A stretch of DNA of 64,000 nucleotides from Sequoia sempervirens (Eukaryota > Streptophyta > Pinopsida > Cupressales > Cupressaceae): NCBI GenBank assembly GCA_007258455.2, contig VDFB02262726.1, forward strand, positions 33,417-97,416. Direction: 5' to 3'. The notes below the pieces were generated by a model that was not told where the DNA came from, searched no databases, and saw only the letters and a list, made by a program, of their open reading frames with translations. A program made the translations under genes and the position numbers. Below are positions 1 to 11,370 of this stretch, piece after piece; the first letter of the stretch is position 1, and each line of letters begins with the position of its first letter.

Positions 1-1050
1 TCTCAAGATTAAAACTTCAACCTCCAGCAACTCGCAGCCAGAATAAATAACCTAACTTCTCACGAGAATTTTACTCTATTAACTTCAACTTCGAAAAAGC
101 GTGCTAAGTATCAGCAAATTTTAAAATCAGCAATTTCGAATTAAAATCAGCAAGCCATCGAATTATAAACTACCAAATCAGAAATCAATTCTTCGACAGT
201 TATACATCAGCAACTTTCGAAGAAAATAAATTCGAGAGTTCTTTAAACGTGCAAGTTTAAAATCAGCAAGCTTCGATAAATTAAAATCAGCAAGCCATCG
301 ACAGTTATAAAAAGCAACTTCGAAAAGCAATCAAAAGCTAACACTTCGAAATTATAAAACAGCAACTTCGAAGGCATTACAGCAACTTCGAAGTCATTAC
401 AAATTAAACCCAATTCGATTCTAACCCTCAGCAATCTCAAACAACTTCGAAAAATTAAAGCCCAATCAACTTGGCATTCAAACAATCTCAGCGTTTCAAC
501 TCTCAGCATAAATAGAGCATTTCAGCATTTCAACTTTAAACTTTAAAAGCATTTTGATTCTCAGCAAAATAAAAAGCTTCAGCAACTTCGAAGACATACC
601 TCGATAACGTGAAGAAATTAAAAAAAGCTAAACCCTTTAACTTCGAAGCACTTCGCGATTTGCAAACTCGAATCTCAGCAACTCCAACAATCGAACTTTC
701 AGCAACTTCAATCTCAAACTTCGAACTTTCAGCAGCTTCTCGAATTAAATCTCACAACTCAGTTTGCCAGCATAAATCTCAACTTCGAATCTTGTGAGAC
801 GATAATGAAAATCTTCGAAGTTTTATAGCAAAAGGCTGGCGCTAATTTTAGCAGATGCCTTTTATTCCTTTCATCATGACTGACGCGTCTGCTAATTTTA
901 AAAGGGAATATTCCCGTCATCTGGCAGTTATTATGACAATTTGCTATTCGGGGAGATTCTTTCCTCGATTTAAATTTAAAATTCCCTCCCGACTGCCAGT
1001 TACCTCTAGTGATTTCGAGAAAATCATTTTTACATCGATTTGAAGTTATT
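1..1050. repeat. TTCGAA-rich quasi-repeat region, probably the distal part of GL-A
   Basis: No gene is seen. The first ~820 bases are built from short phrases such as TCAGCAACTTCGAA and AAAATCAGCAAGC in irregular order. At least 13 copies of the palindrome TTCGAA occur, far above chance. Bases 840-1050 are AT-rich unique-looking sequence. From position this should be the part of giant LTR GL-A farthest from its 5' end, but I see no counterpart in the other GL copies, so membership is an inference. Confidence 0.45.
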
Positions 1051-1735
1051 TCGACTGCATTTTAAAATGGCACTTTTAATTAATTAAAATTTTAATTTAA
1101 TCGCCATTTTAATTTATTTCCTTCAACGCATTAAAAATTCGATGTCGATTGTCAAAATTGGCTAGGCAAAATTTCATTTTCCGTCCGTAATCGACTTCCG
1201 AAACAAATTCCCCTCGTTAAATCGTCCGAAATATTAAAATTGCATGGGTCAAAATCGAAGGGGGAATTTAATAATTAAACTTAGGAAAATAATTAAATTA
1301 ATTAATTAAATTTAATTTCTCTGTCTCGCTTAGAGAAATTTTAATTTCCTCCGATTGCCTTTCGATTTTTTCGTGCTGAGAAAAAAAAATTCACGTGCTT
1401 TGAAGTCAAAATTTAAAATTTTAATTGCCACCTTGATTTTCTTTTATTATTTCAAACGCCTTTTTATTTTACTTTTGCCTTTTGGAAAATAAAATTAAAC
1501 GCCCCTCTTAATTTATTAAATCATCTCTTACCCCTTTTGTCCAAGGCGCAAGACATGGGTGGTGGTTTTAATTTTGGAACATCTTCATCATACGCCCTTT
1601 TAATTTACTTGCTTTTTTGAAAAATTTAAACGCCTCTTTTATTTCAAGATTAACGCCCTTTGATTTCCTTTTAAACATTTTCCTCCATAAGCGCACTTCA
1701 ATCTTTGTACTTTGATTTTGAATCATCTTGATCTT

Positions 1736-3002
1736 GGGCGTATGTCTGGAGTTTTATTTCGAGCACTTCTCCTCAGGCGCACATTACATGTTAAGCATCT
1801 TGTTCCTTGGGCGCAAAAGAGTGGGTTAATGTTTAATTTTTTTTATGTTTTAACACCCTCATGCCCTGGGGCGCATATGGAGGGGTCAACATCCAATTTC
1901 CACTACTTAGCCTTTTCAAGACCCACTTCCCAGGCGCATATCATGTCTTCATCTTTCAATCTTGTCCCAGGCGCATTTGCCAAGGCGTATTTTCACTTTA
2001 GAGCCTGGGCGCAAAACACCCAAGGGCGCATTTGGGCATGGCTACGTTCAATTTCCAGACTTAGGCGTTTTCTTTATGTTTTTGCTTTGGGGGCTGGGCG
2101 CAAAAGAGAGTGTCCACTTTCAGCTTGAGGCGCATTTGTCCCATCTAGCTTCCATTTTGTCAAGGGGGGCGCATATCAATCATCCAACTTTCACTCTGAT
2201 GACTCCAGGCGCAAATTGCCTATCAAGCTCTCACCTTAGACCTGGGGCGCATTTGCTACATCCTACTTTCAATTTGTCCTGAGGCGCATACAATGCCCTA
2301 TACTTTCAGTTTTTTTGATGCCAGGCGCATTTGATATAGCAAGCGTTCACTTTTGCACTTAGACGTTTTTCTCCAATGACCAGGGGCGCATTTAAGAGGG
2401 TCTACGTCCAGTTTTGCCAAAGGGGGGGCGCATATCATGTGTCTTACTTCCATTTTGTGCCATGGGCGCATTTCACCTATCAAGGTTCCATTTTAAACTT
2501 GAGGCGCATTCCACATGGTCAACATCCAATTTTGACTAGGGGGGGCGCATTTGAAAGGGTCTCTGCTGAGTTTTCATCCTAGGCGCAAATGACCCATCCG
2601 ACTTTCATTCTGAGCTTGGGCGCATATTGGACTTGGCACTTTCATTTTTAACATAGGCGCCTATCATGGGTCCAACTTTCATTTTAACACCCAAGCGCAT
2701 ATTGCCTATGGAGGTTTTAATTTTAAACACTTAGGAATCTCTAGCCACGCCTTTGCTCACTTTATCCTCCAAGGCGCATTTAACACCTTCCACTTTCATT
2801 CTGTCAAAGAGGGGCGCATTTGAGCTAGGGAGGTTTCAATTTTTACTTGGTGTCATGGGCGCATATGACATGGTCTATGTCCAATTTCAATGCCTTAGCG
2901 AAAAATTCCATCTTCAACCTCCTCGGGCGCATTTGGCCTTGTCTACGCTCAGTTTCCGACACTTAGAAAAATTTCATCATTCCAACCCTCTTGACCTTGG
3001 GC
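1736..3002 (-). repeat. GGCGCA short-period array in GL-A
   Basis: About 29 copies of GGCGCA/GGGCGCAT are spaced mostly 37-41 bp apart (for example near 2130, 2167, 2208, 2246, 2283 and 2427, 2465, 2502, 2545, 2583, 2619). Linkers are rich in ACTTTCAATTTT-like phrases. The homologous arrays in GL-B, GL-C and GL-E have the same core at roughly 60-75 bp spacing. Long open frames here (such as 1712-2128) come from repeat composition and show no recognisable domain. Confidence 0.8.
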
Positions 3003-3178
3003 GCATTTCACCCCTGCTACGTTAAGTTTTCCAGACTTAGTGAAATTTTCGCCTCCATTCAGCCTTCAAAGTGAGCTTTAATGCCGGACTTGAAATTTTA
3101 TACATTTTAGCACAATTTTACGCCTGCTGCCAGATTTGAGTTGATTTTCCGTGGTCAACCCTAACTCGCCCTGACTTT

Positions 3179-4510
3179 CTATTTTTAGAAAGTTCCTGAA
3201 ATTTCGCGCCGTTGATTGGATTCTGACTCCTGAAAGCCTGATTTTCACTTTGCTCTGACTTTTGACTAGCTTGTGCTGTCGACGCCTGATGTCTGTTTGT
3301 ACCTGCTATTTTTAGCAACCTGCTAAAAATAGAAATTTCTCAGAAAGTCCTCAAAACTTGCGTGTCGAATGCCTGATGCATGGTGATCACCATCGGATGC
3401 TGATCCTTCGTGAATGTCGGGTTCCACCCTTGATTTTAGGAAACCCTAATTGACTTGCTAAAAATAGCAAATGCTTGATTTTTCAATCTCTATAACTCTA
3501 TTTGCTTTGAAATTCGCGCCACGGACTACTTATCACGTGCTTGACCTGTGCTTGCTGAGATCCGCTGCTGACCTGCCAATTATAGCTGCTGCTGAGGTGA
3601 CTTACTATTTATAGTAAGTGTCCGTTTCTGAGGCCCTCCTTGCTCCGTTTGCCTTGAAATTTGGACAGTGGGCCCATCGCTAGTGAACTTGCCTGTGTAT
3701 GCTGACGCCGAGACCAACTTTCTATTTATAGCATGCGTCTGGAATACTTACTAAAAATAGCAGGTTCTCCGATTGTCTTCAAATTTTGCCAGCGGGCTCC
3801 CGAAAGGATGCCGATCATGAGGGGTACTTCAGTTTTGAACACTTTGACTTCTGACTCCTCATTTTTAGCGCTGAAGCTCGAAACCCTAATTTTATGCATG
3901 TCGCTCAGATGAGCTCTTTGACGTCGTTTCAGTTGCATGATGATCAGCCTGCAGTTCTGAAGCGTCGAGCTGCTGCGATACCTGCTAAAAATAGAAAGCG
4001 GCCCGAAAAGTGATCAACCGGCCGCCGGATGATCTTGCATGTCACACTGCCCGAAAAATCTTGAAAAACCCAGAAAAATCTTCAACATGCACGCACTGGC
4101 TAAAAATAGTAAGTTTCCGAAAAGTGGTCAGCTCCATTCGCATGTTACATCGTTGCGAAGCTCTTGGAAAACCCAGAAAGAAAATGCCGACATGCGCTGA
4201 AAACATCTGCATGCAAACCCTAATATCAGCCTCCGAAGGCCGAATGCTGAAAGTCGTCATCATACTTTGCATGTCACATCACTGCGAAGGTCTCGAAAAA
4301 CCCACAAGGAATCTTCGGACATGCGTTGAAAAACTCTGCGTTTAAGCCCTGAAAATTGCCTTCGAAGGCAGAACTGCTAAAAATAGCAAGTTGTCCGTTT
4401 TTGCTCAAAATTTGTCAAAAGTGAATCTGAAGTGCTCTGAGTGCAATGAAGTTGCCAAAATGTGAAAATCTTACAAAAATCAACCCTAAACTGACACTTA
4501 CTAAAAATAG
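3179..4510 (-). promoter_or_regulatory. Array of 11 MEF2-type CArG boxes, CTA(A/T)4TAG, in GL-A
   Basis: Perfect matches start at 3179, 3306, 3323, 3458, 3605, 3722, 3751, 3985, 4100, 4377 and 4501. Several sit in the extended symmetric form TTACTA-(A/T)4-TAGTAA (for example 3601-3618). The consensus is its own reverse complement, so strand is not informative. In plants this box is bound by MADS-domain dimers, notably MIKC* complexes in Arabidopsis pollen. Binding in this species is inferred from the motif only. Confidence 0.7.
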
Positions 4511-4821
4511 AAAGATGGCAGAATTCAGTGAAAGTTCAGGGGTTGCTTGCTGAAAACATGGTAATAACCCTGCTAGGTTCAAATACTGACAAACTAACTC
4601 AATTTGATCTCAATATGACCTAAAAACGTGAAACCCTAATTTCAGACTTGGTCGAATCTTACGTTCAAGCTTGCTGACGGGAGCGTCCCCCGAAAAGCAG
4701 AAAGCGGAAAGGAAGCAGAACGAGAGAGAGAAAGACAAAAAGCAAAGCCAAAAGACCAGAATGGAGCAAAAATTTATGGGTCCCCATTTTAGGTGGGGCG
4801 ATGTGTGAAAAGGTCACAACA

Positions 4822-5371
4822 ATTCCTTACCGGCTTACTTCAGTCCTCTTCGCCGGTTTTCTTGTTCTTGCAGCCTGAGTGATCGCCGAACCTTTTCCTC
4901 CTGAGTCTCGTGCCCGTTAGGTGCTCGATTCTTGTCTTTGTTCGACCGTATGGGCATTTAAAATTTGTTCAAGCGATCATTGCTGACTACTGGATGTACG
5001 TCTTCGGCTAGTGTCTTGTTCCTCTTCTTCTCGTTTGGTTCTCTCTTCATAGTGCTGCAGTATTTGCTGTCTTCGGTGTTCCCGATTCTCTTCCTCTCGA
5101 AGGTCTTGTAGGATGATGAAGTGACGAGCCAGCAATCTGGGAATGCGATTCAGAAGGTGACCCACCTCGTCATTCACTTCCAGCCTATCCCAAATAACTT
5201 CTTCAGGGATCTCCCACCTGCGGGATTGCCTTCGTACATGATCTCGTAAAGATATCTTCCACAGATTGACAAGATCTTCAGTCAATAGGTCTTCCCTTTC
5301 CTCATTAGCATCTACAGGCTCTTTCGCCAGTTGACCCATTACATTGCCATGACGAGTGATTCCCTAGTCCG
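4822..5371 (-). pseudogene. Ty3/gypsy element G1: gag N-terminal fragment
   Basis: An ORF of 120 codons (5339 to 4977) begins about 30 bp after the primer-binding site, as expected for the first ORF of a gypsy element. Its acidic/basic sequence, with a central LLNRIPRLLARHFI segment, clearly matches the gag N-terminus of G2 at 42469-42227 (LLDRLPRLIARHFI), so the two are paralogous. The C-terminal tail is rich in E, R and S. The reading is lost at 4977, and GL-A is inserted at 4821, so the rest of G1 lies outside the window. Confidence 0.75.
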
Positions 5372-5375
5372 CTCA

Positions 5376-5388
5376 GGCAACGATGCCA
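5376..5388 (-). other. G1 primer-binding site (tRNA-Asp-like)
   Basis: On the minus strand TGGCATCGTTGCC lies two bases past the LTR terminal CA. It matches the plant gypsy primer site TGGCGCCGTTGCC, complementary to the tRNA-Asp 3' end, at 11 of 13 positions. This site fixes the element's direction and the inner LTR edge. Confidence 0.75.
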
Positions 5389-5390
5389 AA

Positions 5391-5687
5391 TGTTTACTCC
5401 ACTAATAGTATTTCAATACACTACAGAAGTAAACTAGATACACAATATCATTGGGCATGTAAAGTACTCACAGAACAAATGCATATGAAGCATTCGAGTC
5501 TTTATTCATGTACTTGCAGTATTACATCATCATATTAGCACTACCCCCGACTACAAACCACACAGCAATATAAATAGTTAACCGGCGTCAGTTGACAACA
5601 CCAACCGTCGGCAACTGTCAAGTACCAACTAATCACGTGGACTAATCCCCCGAGTACTAACTAATCCCGAGGACTAAATCTTTAACA
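5391..5687 (-). repeat. G1 5' LTR (297 bp)
   Basis: Read on the minus strand it begins TGTTAAAG at 5687 and ends GTAAACA at 5391, directly before the primer-binding site. It shares its inner terminus (TGTTTACT on the plus strand) and the ACCAACNGTNGGCAACT phrase with the G2 LTR at 42560-42868, so G1 and G2 are related. Its outer edge abuts truncated LINE ORF2, consistent with insertion of G1 into the LINE. The other end is outside the window, so no target duplication can be checked. Confidence 0.75.
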
Positions 5688-5724
5688 AAACAATATTTTT
5701 TTATTCCATTTGTTAATTAACTAT

Positions 5725-6245
5725 CTAGCGGATTACAGATTTCATTCTCTGCCAATAGAATCTTTCATTGACTTTCCAATCAAAGCTTGTTCCACCCCAT
5801 TTATCCTCTTCCCTTTCCACAAAATTGAAGTCTCCTCCAATGATCCAGGGAATATCCTGTAATGTATAAAGCCATTTCCACAGTAGAATCCTTTCCTTAT
5901 AGTCATTGGGGGCATATATTGAGCAAACCCCAAAGCAGCTTGCTTTTTTCTTGATGACCACCTAGATTGCCTTGTTACAAGGGGAAGTCCTGGAGCTATT
6001 CAAATGTTGAGCCCAATTGTTTGCCATCAAGATTACATCATCCCCTTTGCCCTTTTCATGCTTGGTAACAAATTGAGTGGCTTCTTTCCATATAACCTTT
6101 AGGCTAGTTTCAAGGGTGAATCCAGTGGCCTTCACCTCTTGTAACAGGACAAAGTCTTTTTTTTTTTCTCTGTTAGAAACCTTCTTACCACATGCTTCCT
6201 ATCAAGGGTTTCAAGCCCCCTTACATTCTAGGAAATACAATTAAC
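5725..6245 (-). pseudogene. LINE ORF2 fragment: APE-type endonuclease domain
   Basis: Non-LTR retrotransposon ORF2 starts with an apurinic-endonuclease-like domain that nicks target DNA. Here the N-terminal N-V-R-G-L signature is readable near 6230, but the codon before it is TAG where Trp is usual. Frameshifts follow, then an open stretch (5961-5725) with SIYAPND and the catalytic-loop motif GGDFNFVEREEDKWGG. Reverse transcriptase is absent because the ORF ends next to the G1 LTR at 5687. It lies directly downstream of ORF1 in the same element. It is clearly dead. Confidence 0.8.
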
Positions 6246-6250
6246 CTCCA

Positions 6251-8326
6251 TTAGGTTTGTTCATTGGGTGGGGGCCCTTTATCACTTCGGAAGTTGTCAA
6301 AGCATTTAGGAAGCCTTTTTTCTACTTCCACCCTTTTTGCATTAGGAGGTAGGATCCCATTGAGCTTCTTTCTTTTGTCTTTCTGAGGGTGGTTGAGATC
6401 TTTATCCGAAGGGGACTTGCCAGCCTCTAGGCCTTTCTTCTTCCTATATCTCTGGGTGTTTTTAACTATGACTTCCATGGGGGTCTCTTCTCCATCAGTG
6501 GTATCCTTAGCAGAGAGCAGACCTAGGTCATCTGCATAATCCATACCTGACTGTGATGCAAAACCATTAGAGCTCATCACTCCACCAAGGGGATTGGAAA
6601 AATTCATTGACATGTTAGGAACTGTGATTTCATGCACTTTCTCATTCCCAACTACAAATGATACAGTGTTGAAGGTGATAGGGTTCTCTAATTTGTCCTC
6701 CAGGCCATCGAGGTGGATATTCTCAAGGCCAACATCATTTCCTTCAATAGGTCTTCCTTCATGAACTGTATCTAGGTCATGAAGACCTCCCCTAGTGTCC
6801 AGGGTTTCACTTTCCCCTCTAGGGGATTGTATTACCTTCTCTCCACCTCCATCCAGGGGGCAACCTTCAATTTGATAATCCACCGCATTGTTTTCCTTGA
6901 AGAATTTAGAGTTAAAGGTGTAGATCTCTCTGCCTGATTTAGGGTTAGGGTCATTAGATTTTTTAAGTTGTCTTATTTTCTAAAGGGCCAATTGTTGGGC
7001 ATTTAGTTTTATACTGCGTTCCGACTTACCTGAATTCATTAGAAAGTCAAGCTTGGGTTCCTCATTTCCTTTTTGGCAATCTTTATTCACTTTATTCCTT
7101 TGCCTTGTATTACAGTCTAATTCATGAAGAAGAGAGGTCGGGCTTTCTTCCACAGTTGGTACTGTTATATTGTTTTTCACAATTTTTATATTCTCCATCT
7201 GTGTTGAGTTATTCCTTGTTTTCTTATTGAGTTTAGGGTTTGATGGGGAGAACCTCTCATCAAGTTGCTGTGGAGTGGGGCTGAAATGAACAATATCCCC
7301 CACATTATTCACATCATTTTCCGCCCTACCCTCCATTGTAGAGGGCTGCTTCTTGTTATTATTATTATTATTGGCTCTGCCAGGGGTGGCCTTGGAGTTA
7401 GTTTTACTCCTAATTAATGCACAATTCCTTCTAATATGGCCTTTGCGCCTACACAAATAGCATGCATTCAACCCTCCTAGGGTTTCAATTTCACAACAGA
7501 AATTTCCAAATTTCAGTTGGATTTCTATAACCCCCGACAATTCCTTGCCTAGAGATAAGGATATCAACACTCGTGCATCAGAATGCGGGAGAAGGGTTTT
7601 AGTGTCATCAATTTTTAGGACATTCCCATATGGTTCCAATAGAAGAGGAACAAATTTCCACAGTCGAGGAGGGACATGTTTAACTATTAGCCATCTAGGG
7701 TTGGAGAGGGCCAAAACCTCCTCCTCCACAGCTTCCGGATTCCATACCAGGGCCTGAAAGACAACCATCCCGACATTCCAAAATTGCTTTTTAATTGCCT
7801 CCAATTGAGAATTATGATTATTAGAAAAGATGACATACAAACCCTCTTGCACATTGCGACAATAATAAAACTGCAGCCCTAGTTTCTTTTCCCAAACATT
7901 ATTAAACCATTCTTCCATATATTTTCTTGCTAGAACCCTATTAGGGTCGACGGTCACAAAAAAGATGGCAATTTTCAACAACCTAGAGTCCTCTTCTGCA
8001 ATTGCCTCATCTAGGGTATTATTAGGAATCAAGATAGCTTTCAAAGGAGTCAGGGAGTGCTTACCTTGTTTTTCTCCTCCATTCTCCTACCCTTCGTCGA
8101 CTTCCCCGAGCGTGAATTTGGCACCCTTCGGCAATTGACCTCTTTCACCCGCAACAATATCACGAAAAGATTTGGGAGCCACTTTGTTGGCATTTAGATT
8201 GGAGGATTTATCAATGGATTCGCCCAGTGGATCTGTATCCCCGACCATCAATTCAGAAAACCTCCGTAGGAGCCACACATGCGGCCACACCCAGATAGAG
8301 TAGCCAGTATGAATTCCCCATCCCAC
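6251..8326 (-). pseudogene. LINE ORF1, nucleic-acid-binding protein with CCHC knuckle, two in-frame stops
   Basis: One reading frame of about 690 codons runs from 8326 to 6251, broken only by TAG at 8087-8089 and TAG at 6980-6982. No frameshift is needed. The N-terminal third has the ARKYMEEWFNNVW and NPRWLIVKHVPPRLWKF pattern typical of plant LINE ORF1 (DUF4283-like RNA-binding fold). It is followed by a CCHC zinc knuckle CYLCRRKGHIRRNC (about 7440), then a long polar, Asn/Lys-rich tail. The first in-frame ATG after the 8326 GTG (about 8250) is the likelier start. The product would bind LINE RNA in the retrotransposition particle. Confidence 0.8.
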
Positions 8327-8486
8327 TCAATGCAAGCAGAGTTAATTGTATTTACACCTCAGCAGATAGAAGAATTTTCCGTATACCAAGAGAATAATGA
8401 ACAAACGTGGAGGAGGGCCGAGCCTCCTCCACGGTTAGGAAACTTCACACATGCGCGCAATCCTTGTTGCAGAGCCCTCGCTTCCA
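8327..8486 (-). other. LINE 5' leader, cut by C1
   Basis: This is non-coding sequence upstream of LINE ORF1. It holds a GGAGGAGGCTCGGCCCTCCTCC hairpin-like stretch (about 8411-8432). It ends abruptly where the C1 5' LTR begins. Whether the LINE continues on the far side of C1 (after 21649) could not be recognised. Confidence 0.4.
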
Positions 8487-8841
8487 TGTAGGTTTTTTTT
8501 TATTTTCCTTATGTTAGGAATATTTATTTTTGCCTATACATATATTAAGCTTTCTTAGGAAATATTAGAATGGTTAGTATAGGGAGAGGTGGTGTAATCC
8601 ATCAATTACATGTGTTACTCACACCCACCTTTGGGTAGTTGAATCTCACACCCTCTTTTGGATTTATTAGCCGCCTTCTATAACCATTTATTTGTCCTTA
8701 CCTAAGTAGTTATAACCATGTAATTTGACATTTACAAAGTAGGTAAAAATCCCACCTATTATGGGCAGTTGGGAGTTATTACTCTTGGAATTTTTTGCCT
8801 CTATTTTGCTACATAAACAACCCTCATCTCTCCCATGGCTA
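8487..8841 (+). repeat. C1 5' LTR, left piece
   Basis: It matches the C1 3' LTR from 21165 on, including the phrases TTAGAATGGTTAGTATAGGG and CACACCCACCTTTGGGTAGTT. It starts TGTAGG, whereas the 3' LTR starts TGTTAGTGTAGG, so six terminal bases are missing. It is cut at 8841 by GL-B. The final GGCTA (8837-8841) is repeated at 13470-13474 as the GL-B target duplication. Confidence 0.8.
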
Positions 8842-9742
8842 TGTTGATGTGTTTTTCGTGACCGCACCAATGCAGAATAAAGTTGCCAACGGCTACCCTA
8901 TTCTCTCTTGATCAAAGTATCCAGCACGCTAAGATTGCGAGAGAGTTCGTGCGTTCAACTCCAAGGTTCCTTCAATGCGAATAGTCTCAGTTGGCTCGAT
9001 GTGATTTGCTGGTATTTCAAGGGGACTTACGGAATTGTTCAACGGTGGAGAAAGGAATTTGAATGCTCGAAAGATTTGTCTATGAAGTTCTTGTTTCAGA
9101 AGGTACTGAATGTAAATGGTGGTGGGTTAAGAAAGCTCTAATCTACTCTAAGGCGTGGGACATGGCGATCAATTCTCACAAGCTTCAACCAGATCCTGCT
9201 TTGCCTCACTTCGGACAGCTTCCACAGAACCGGTGCAATCTTCAGGGGAGTAGCTCAAGGTGTTCAAATCACAACTTAGCATGAAAATACCATCACAACG
9301 ACGCATATGAACATGCAAATCATGATCGAAGTTAAGTGCACGATATTCCAGTTGACCACACAAGGCGCATTCACCATTAGCGAACACACTAGTGGTATGG
9401 ATAGACAAAGTTCGCTCAAATTGAAGACCACATTCCACAATTCCTATCTACTACATGCATGAAATGAAATTTATTCTACTTTAAGCCACTACTTGAATCA
9501 GAAGGATGAAGAAACCTTGCTAGCTACTCACAACAAAAGACGAAATTCATCATCAATGAAAATTCCTTTTATTGGGAGAGTGTTCACAACAATTTCTTAC
9601 AAAGTTTTAAAGGAAAAACTTTCCTTCTTCTTCAAACTACTCTATCAATCTATGCTATGCTACTTCTAAACTATCACCTAGTTGTCTCTCTATTCTAATC
9701 TCTGATCTAATTCTACTTAGAGTACAAATGAGGGGGGATACC

Positions 9743-9752
9743 CCTTTATATA
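9743..9752 (-). promoter_or_regulatory. TATA box of GL-B
   Basis: TATATAAAGG on the minus strand is followed by a GGGG...CCCC stretch and then CTCATTTGTACT. GL-C, GL-D and GL-E have the same TATA, hairpin and CTCATTTGTA order. This marks the U3/R border of the LTR, about 900 bp before its 3' end. Confidence 0.65.
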
Positions 9753-10277
9753 GTTGGCCAAGTCCAACGGACGACTCAGATTACAATTGGCTGGATGGCC
9801 CAAATTGTGCCTCCTCAGCCCTAAACAAGATTCACCCTAAAAACCGCCACCAAGAGGAGTGGGGTAATAAATGAGCCATTAATGTCCATCATCCTTCTAG
9901 AAGATTCCCATTTTGAAATGTGTTCACATCGTTTCAACTTCTTGGACTGTAGACTTGATCAAACAGCTTCAACCTCTGGCATGGCAGGCACGTTCTCATT
10001 TTGAAATTCCAAGACTGCAACCTCATTCTTCTGCTCGACAATGATTTTCCTCTTTAATGTTGTTCTTCAACCTTGAAGTACTTGAGGATCATTTCTAACC
10101 TTTGGGTCTTCATCTTGAGCTTTGAAAATATTTCTTCTTTGTTACTTGAGCTGGGCACATACTAAGTCTCAACACTTAGCCATTTCTCACAATTTTTCTT
10201 CCTTCGAGGTTGGAATGTAATCTTGGAGCACTTGCTTCATCGCTTCAAGTCATCACCGCCTAGTCTCGACATTCACC

Positions 10278-10339
10278 CTGCAAAACAAGCAAGGAGAAGG
10301 GTATCAGAACACTTCATAGTATAAATTCACTTTACTTAC
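10278..10339 (-). other. Intron-like 62-bp segment in GL-B U3
   Basis: On the minus strand CAG|GTAAGT at 10343-10334 (donor) and a pyrimidine-rich TTGTTTTGCAG|G ending at 10278 (acceptor) enclose exactly 62 bp. GL-C has the same segment at the same place with the same length and intact splice consensus. It lies upstream of the LTR TATA box. Splicing is inferred from the consensus alone. Confidence 0.5.
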
Positions 10340-11370
10340 CTGATTTTCATGCTTTAACTTTGAAGTTCGAGTGAGCTTCGGAACATTTCTCTTCTAGGAA
10401 ACCCTTCTTTCTTCATAACTTTTCAACATCTGCATGCCATCTTGATGCCTTAATCCTAATATTTGAGTTTCACTTTAGCTTCACATTCTTCATGCCTTAG
10501 GCAAATTTCATCTTCCTCAAGGGTGTACTTAAGAGATGCACTTTTAAAATCATCATAGTTTCAACTGCGTCTTCTTCACTTTTCCAGTTGAGGTGTTCAC
10601 TCTGACATGTCATCCAACTTTGGCTTGAGCAAAATGTTTTCATCAGGAATTTGATCTAAAATTATCTAGGTGCCCAATTTCAAATTCATCCGCCAAGGCG
10701 ACATATTTCAACATCCTTTTCCTTTCTTGCCTTAGAAATTTTTTTAAACTTTTACTTAGGAAATTCACCAACCTGGTGCCCATTTAAAATCTTCACCTCG
10801 GAATCCTTGGCAAGCTGTGGAAGACCTTAAAAATCCATTCCCCATCGCAGACGTCCGATACCCAGAAGAAAATTTTCTTTATAACTTGTCAGATTCATGG
10901 GTATACAACGAACGGGTTCATTTAATTTTTCGAATTTTGAACCTTAGAGAAATAATTTGCCAACAATTTCATCCATTTCTTTCATCCCTGTGAGTATCTT
11001 GTTGCTCCGACTTGAAAATTTCTTGCTGACCCTGTGCAGCTGGCATCATCTGACTTCATCTCTGGCAATTTTGTTCATGTCCTAGGAAATTTCATCACTT
11101 CAAGTCCAGGCACGTTTTTCCTAAGGGAGAAATTTTGTGCCTTAGAAAAAAAAACTTAAATCACTTAGCACTTTTGAAATTTTGACTTGGAAATTTTTTT
11201 ATTCCTCCATCTTCAAGTCATTTTTCCTGTGGTGAGAAAATATTTTTCTCAACTCACTTAGCACAATTTTTCCTCTAAATGCCTTGAGCACGTATTGTAT
11301 GTCATAGAAGATGCTTTTGATTTTAACGCCTAGCATATTTTATTTGTCTTCATCCTTACTTCACTTTGCA

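Larger units (their letters stand above)
1050..4821 (-). mobile_element. Giant solo-type LTR, copy GL-A (left end outside window)
   Basis: The right edge GGTCACAACA at 4812-4821 is the reverse complement of the GL 5' end (TGTTGTGACC), so this copy runs right to left. In that order it has the same modules as the other copies: the CCCCATT...GGGG hairpin and AGAGAGAGAAAGA tract (4700-4800), the CTA(A/T)4TAG box array (3179-4510), and the GGCGCA array (1736-3002), then AACGCC-containing AT-rich sequence (about 1440-1660). It interrupts the gag of gypsy element G1. The flanking ATTCC (4822-4826) is the expected target duplication, but its partner lies off the window. No protein-coding content is seen. 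Confidence 0.75.

Noticed and set aside
1712..2282. Long overlapping plus-strand ORFs in the GGCGCA array
   Set aside because: They follow the repeat, have no domain and are not kept in GL-B, GL-C or GL-E.
1736..3002. CRISPR-like regular array
   Set aside because: The repeated core is only 6-10 bp, linkers are related and of variable length, and the context is plant retrotransposon DNA.
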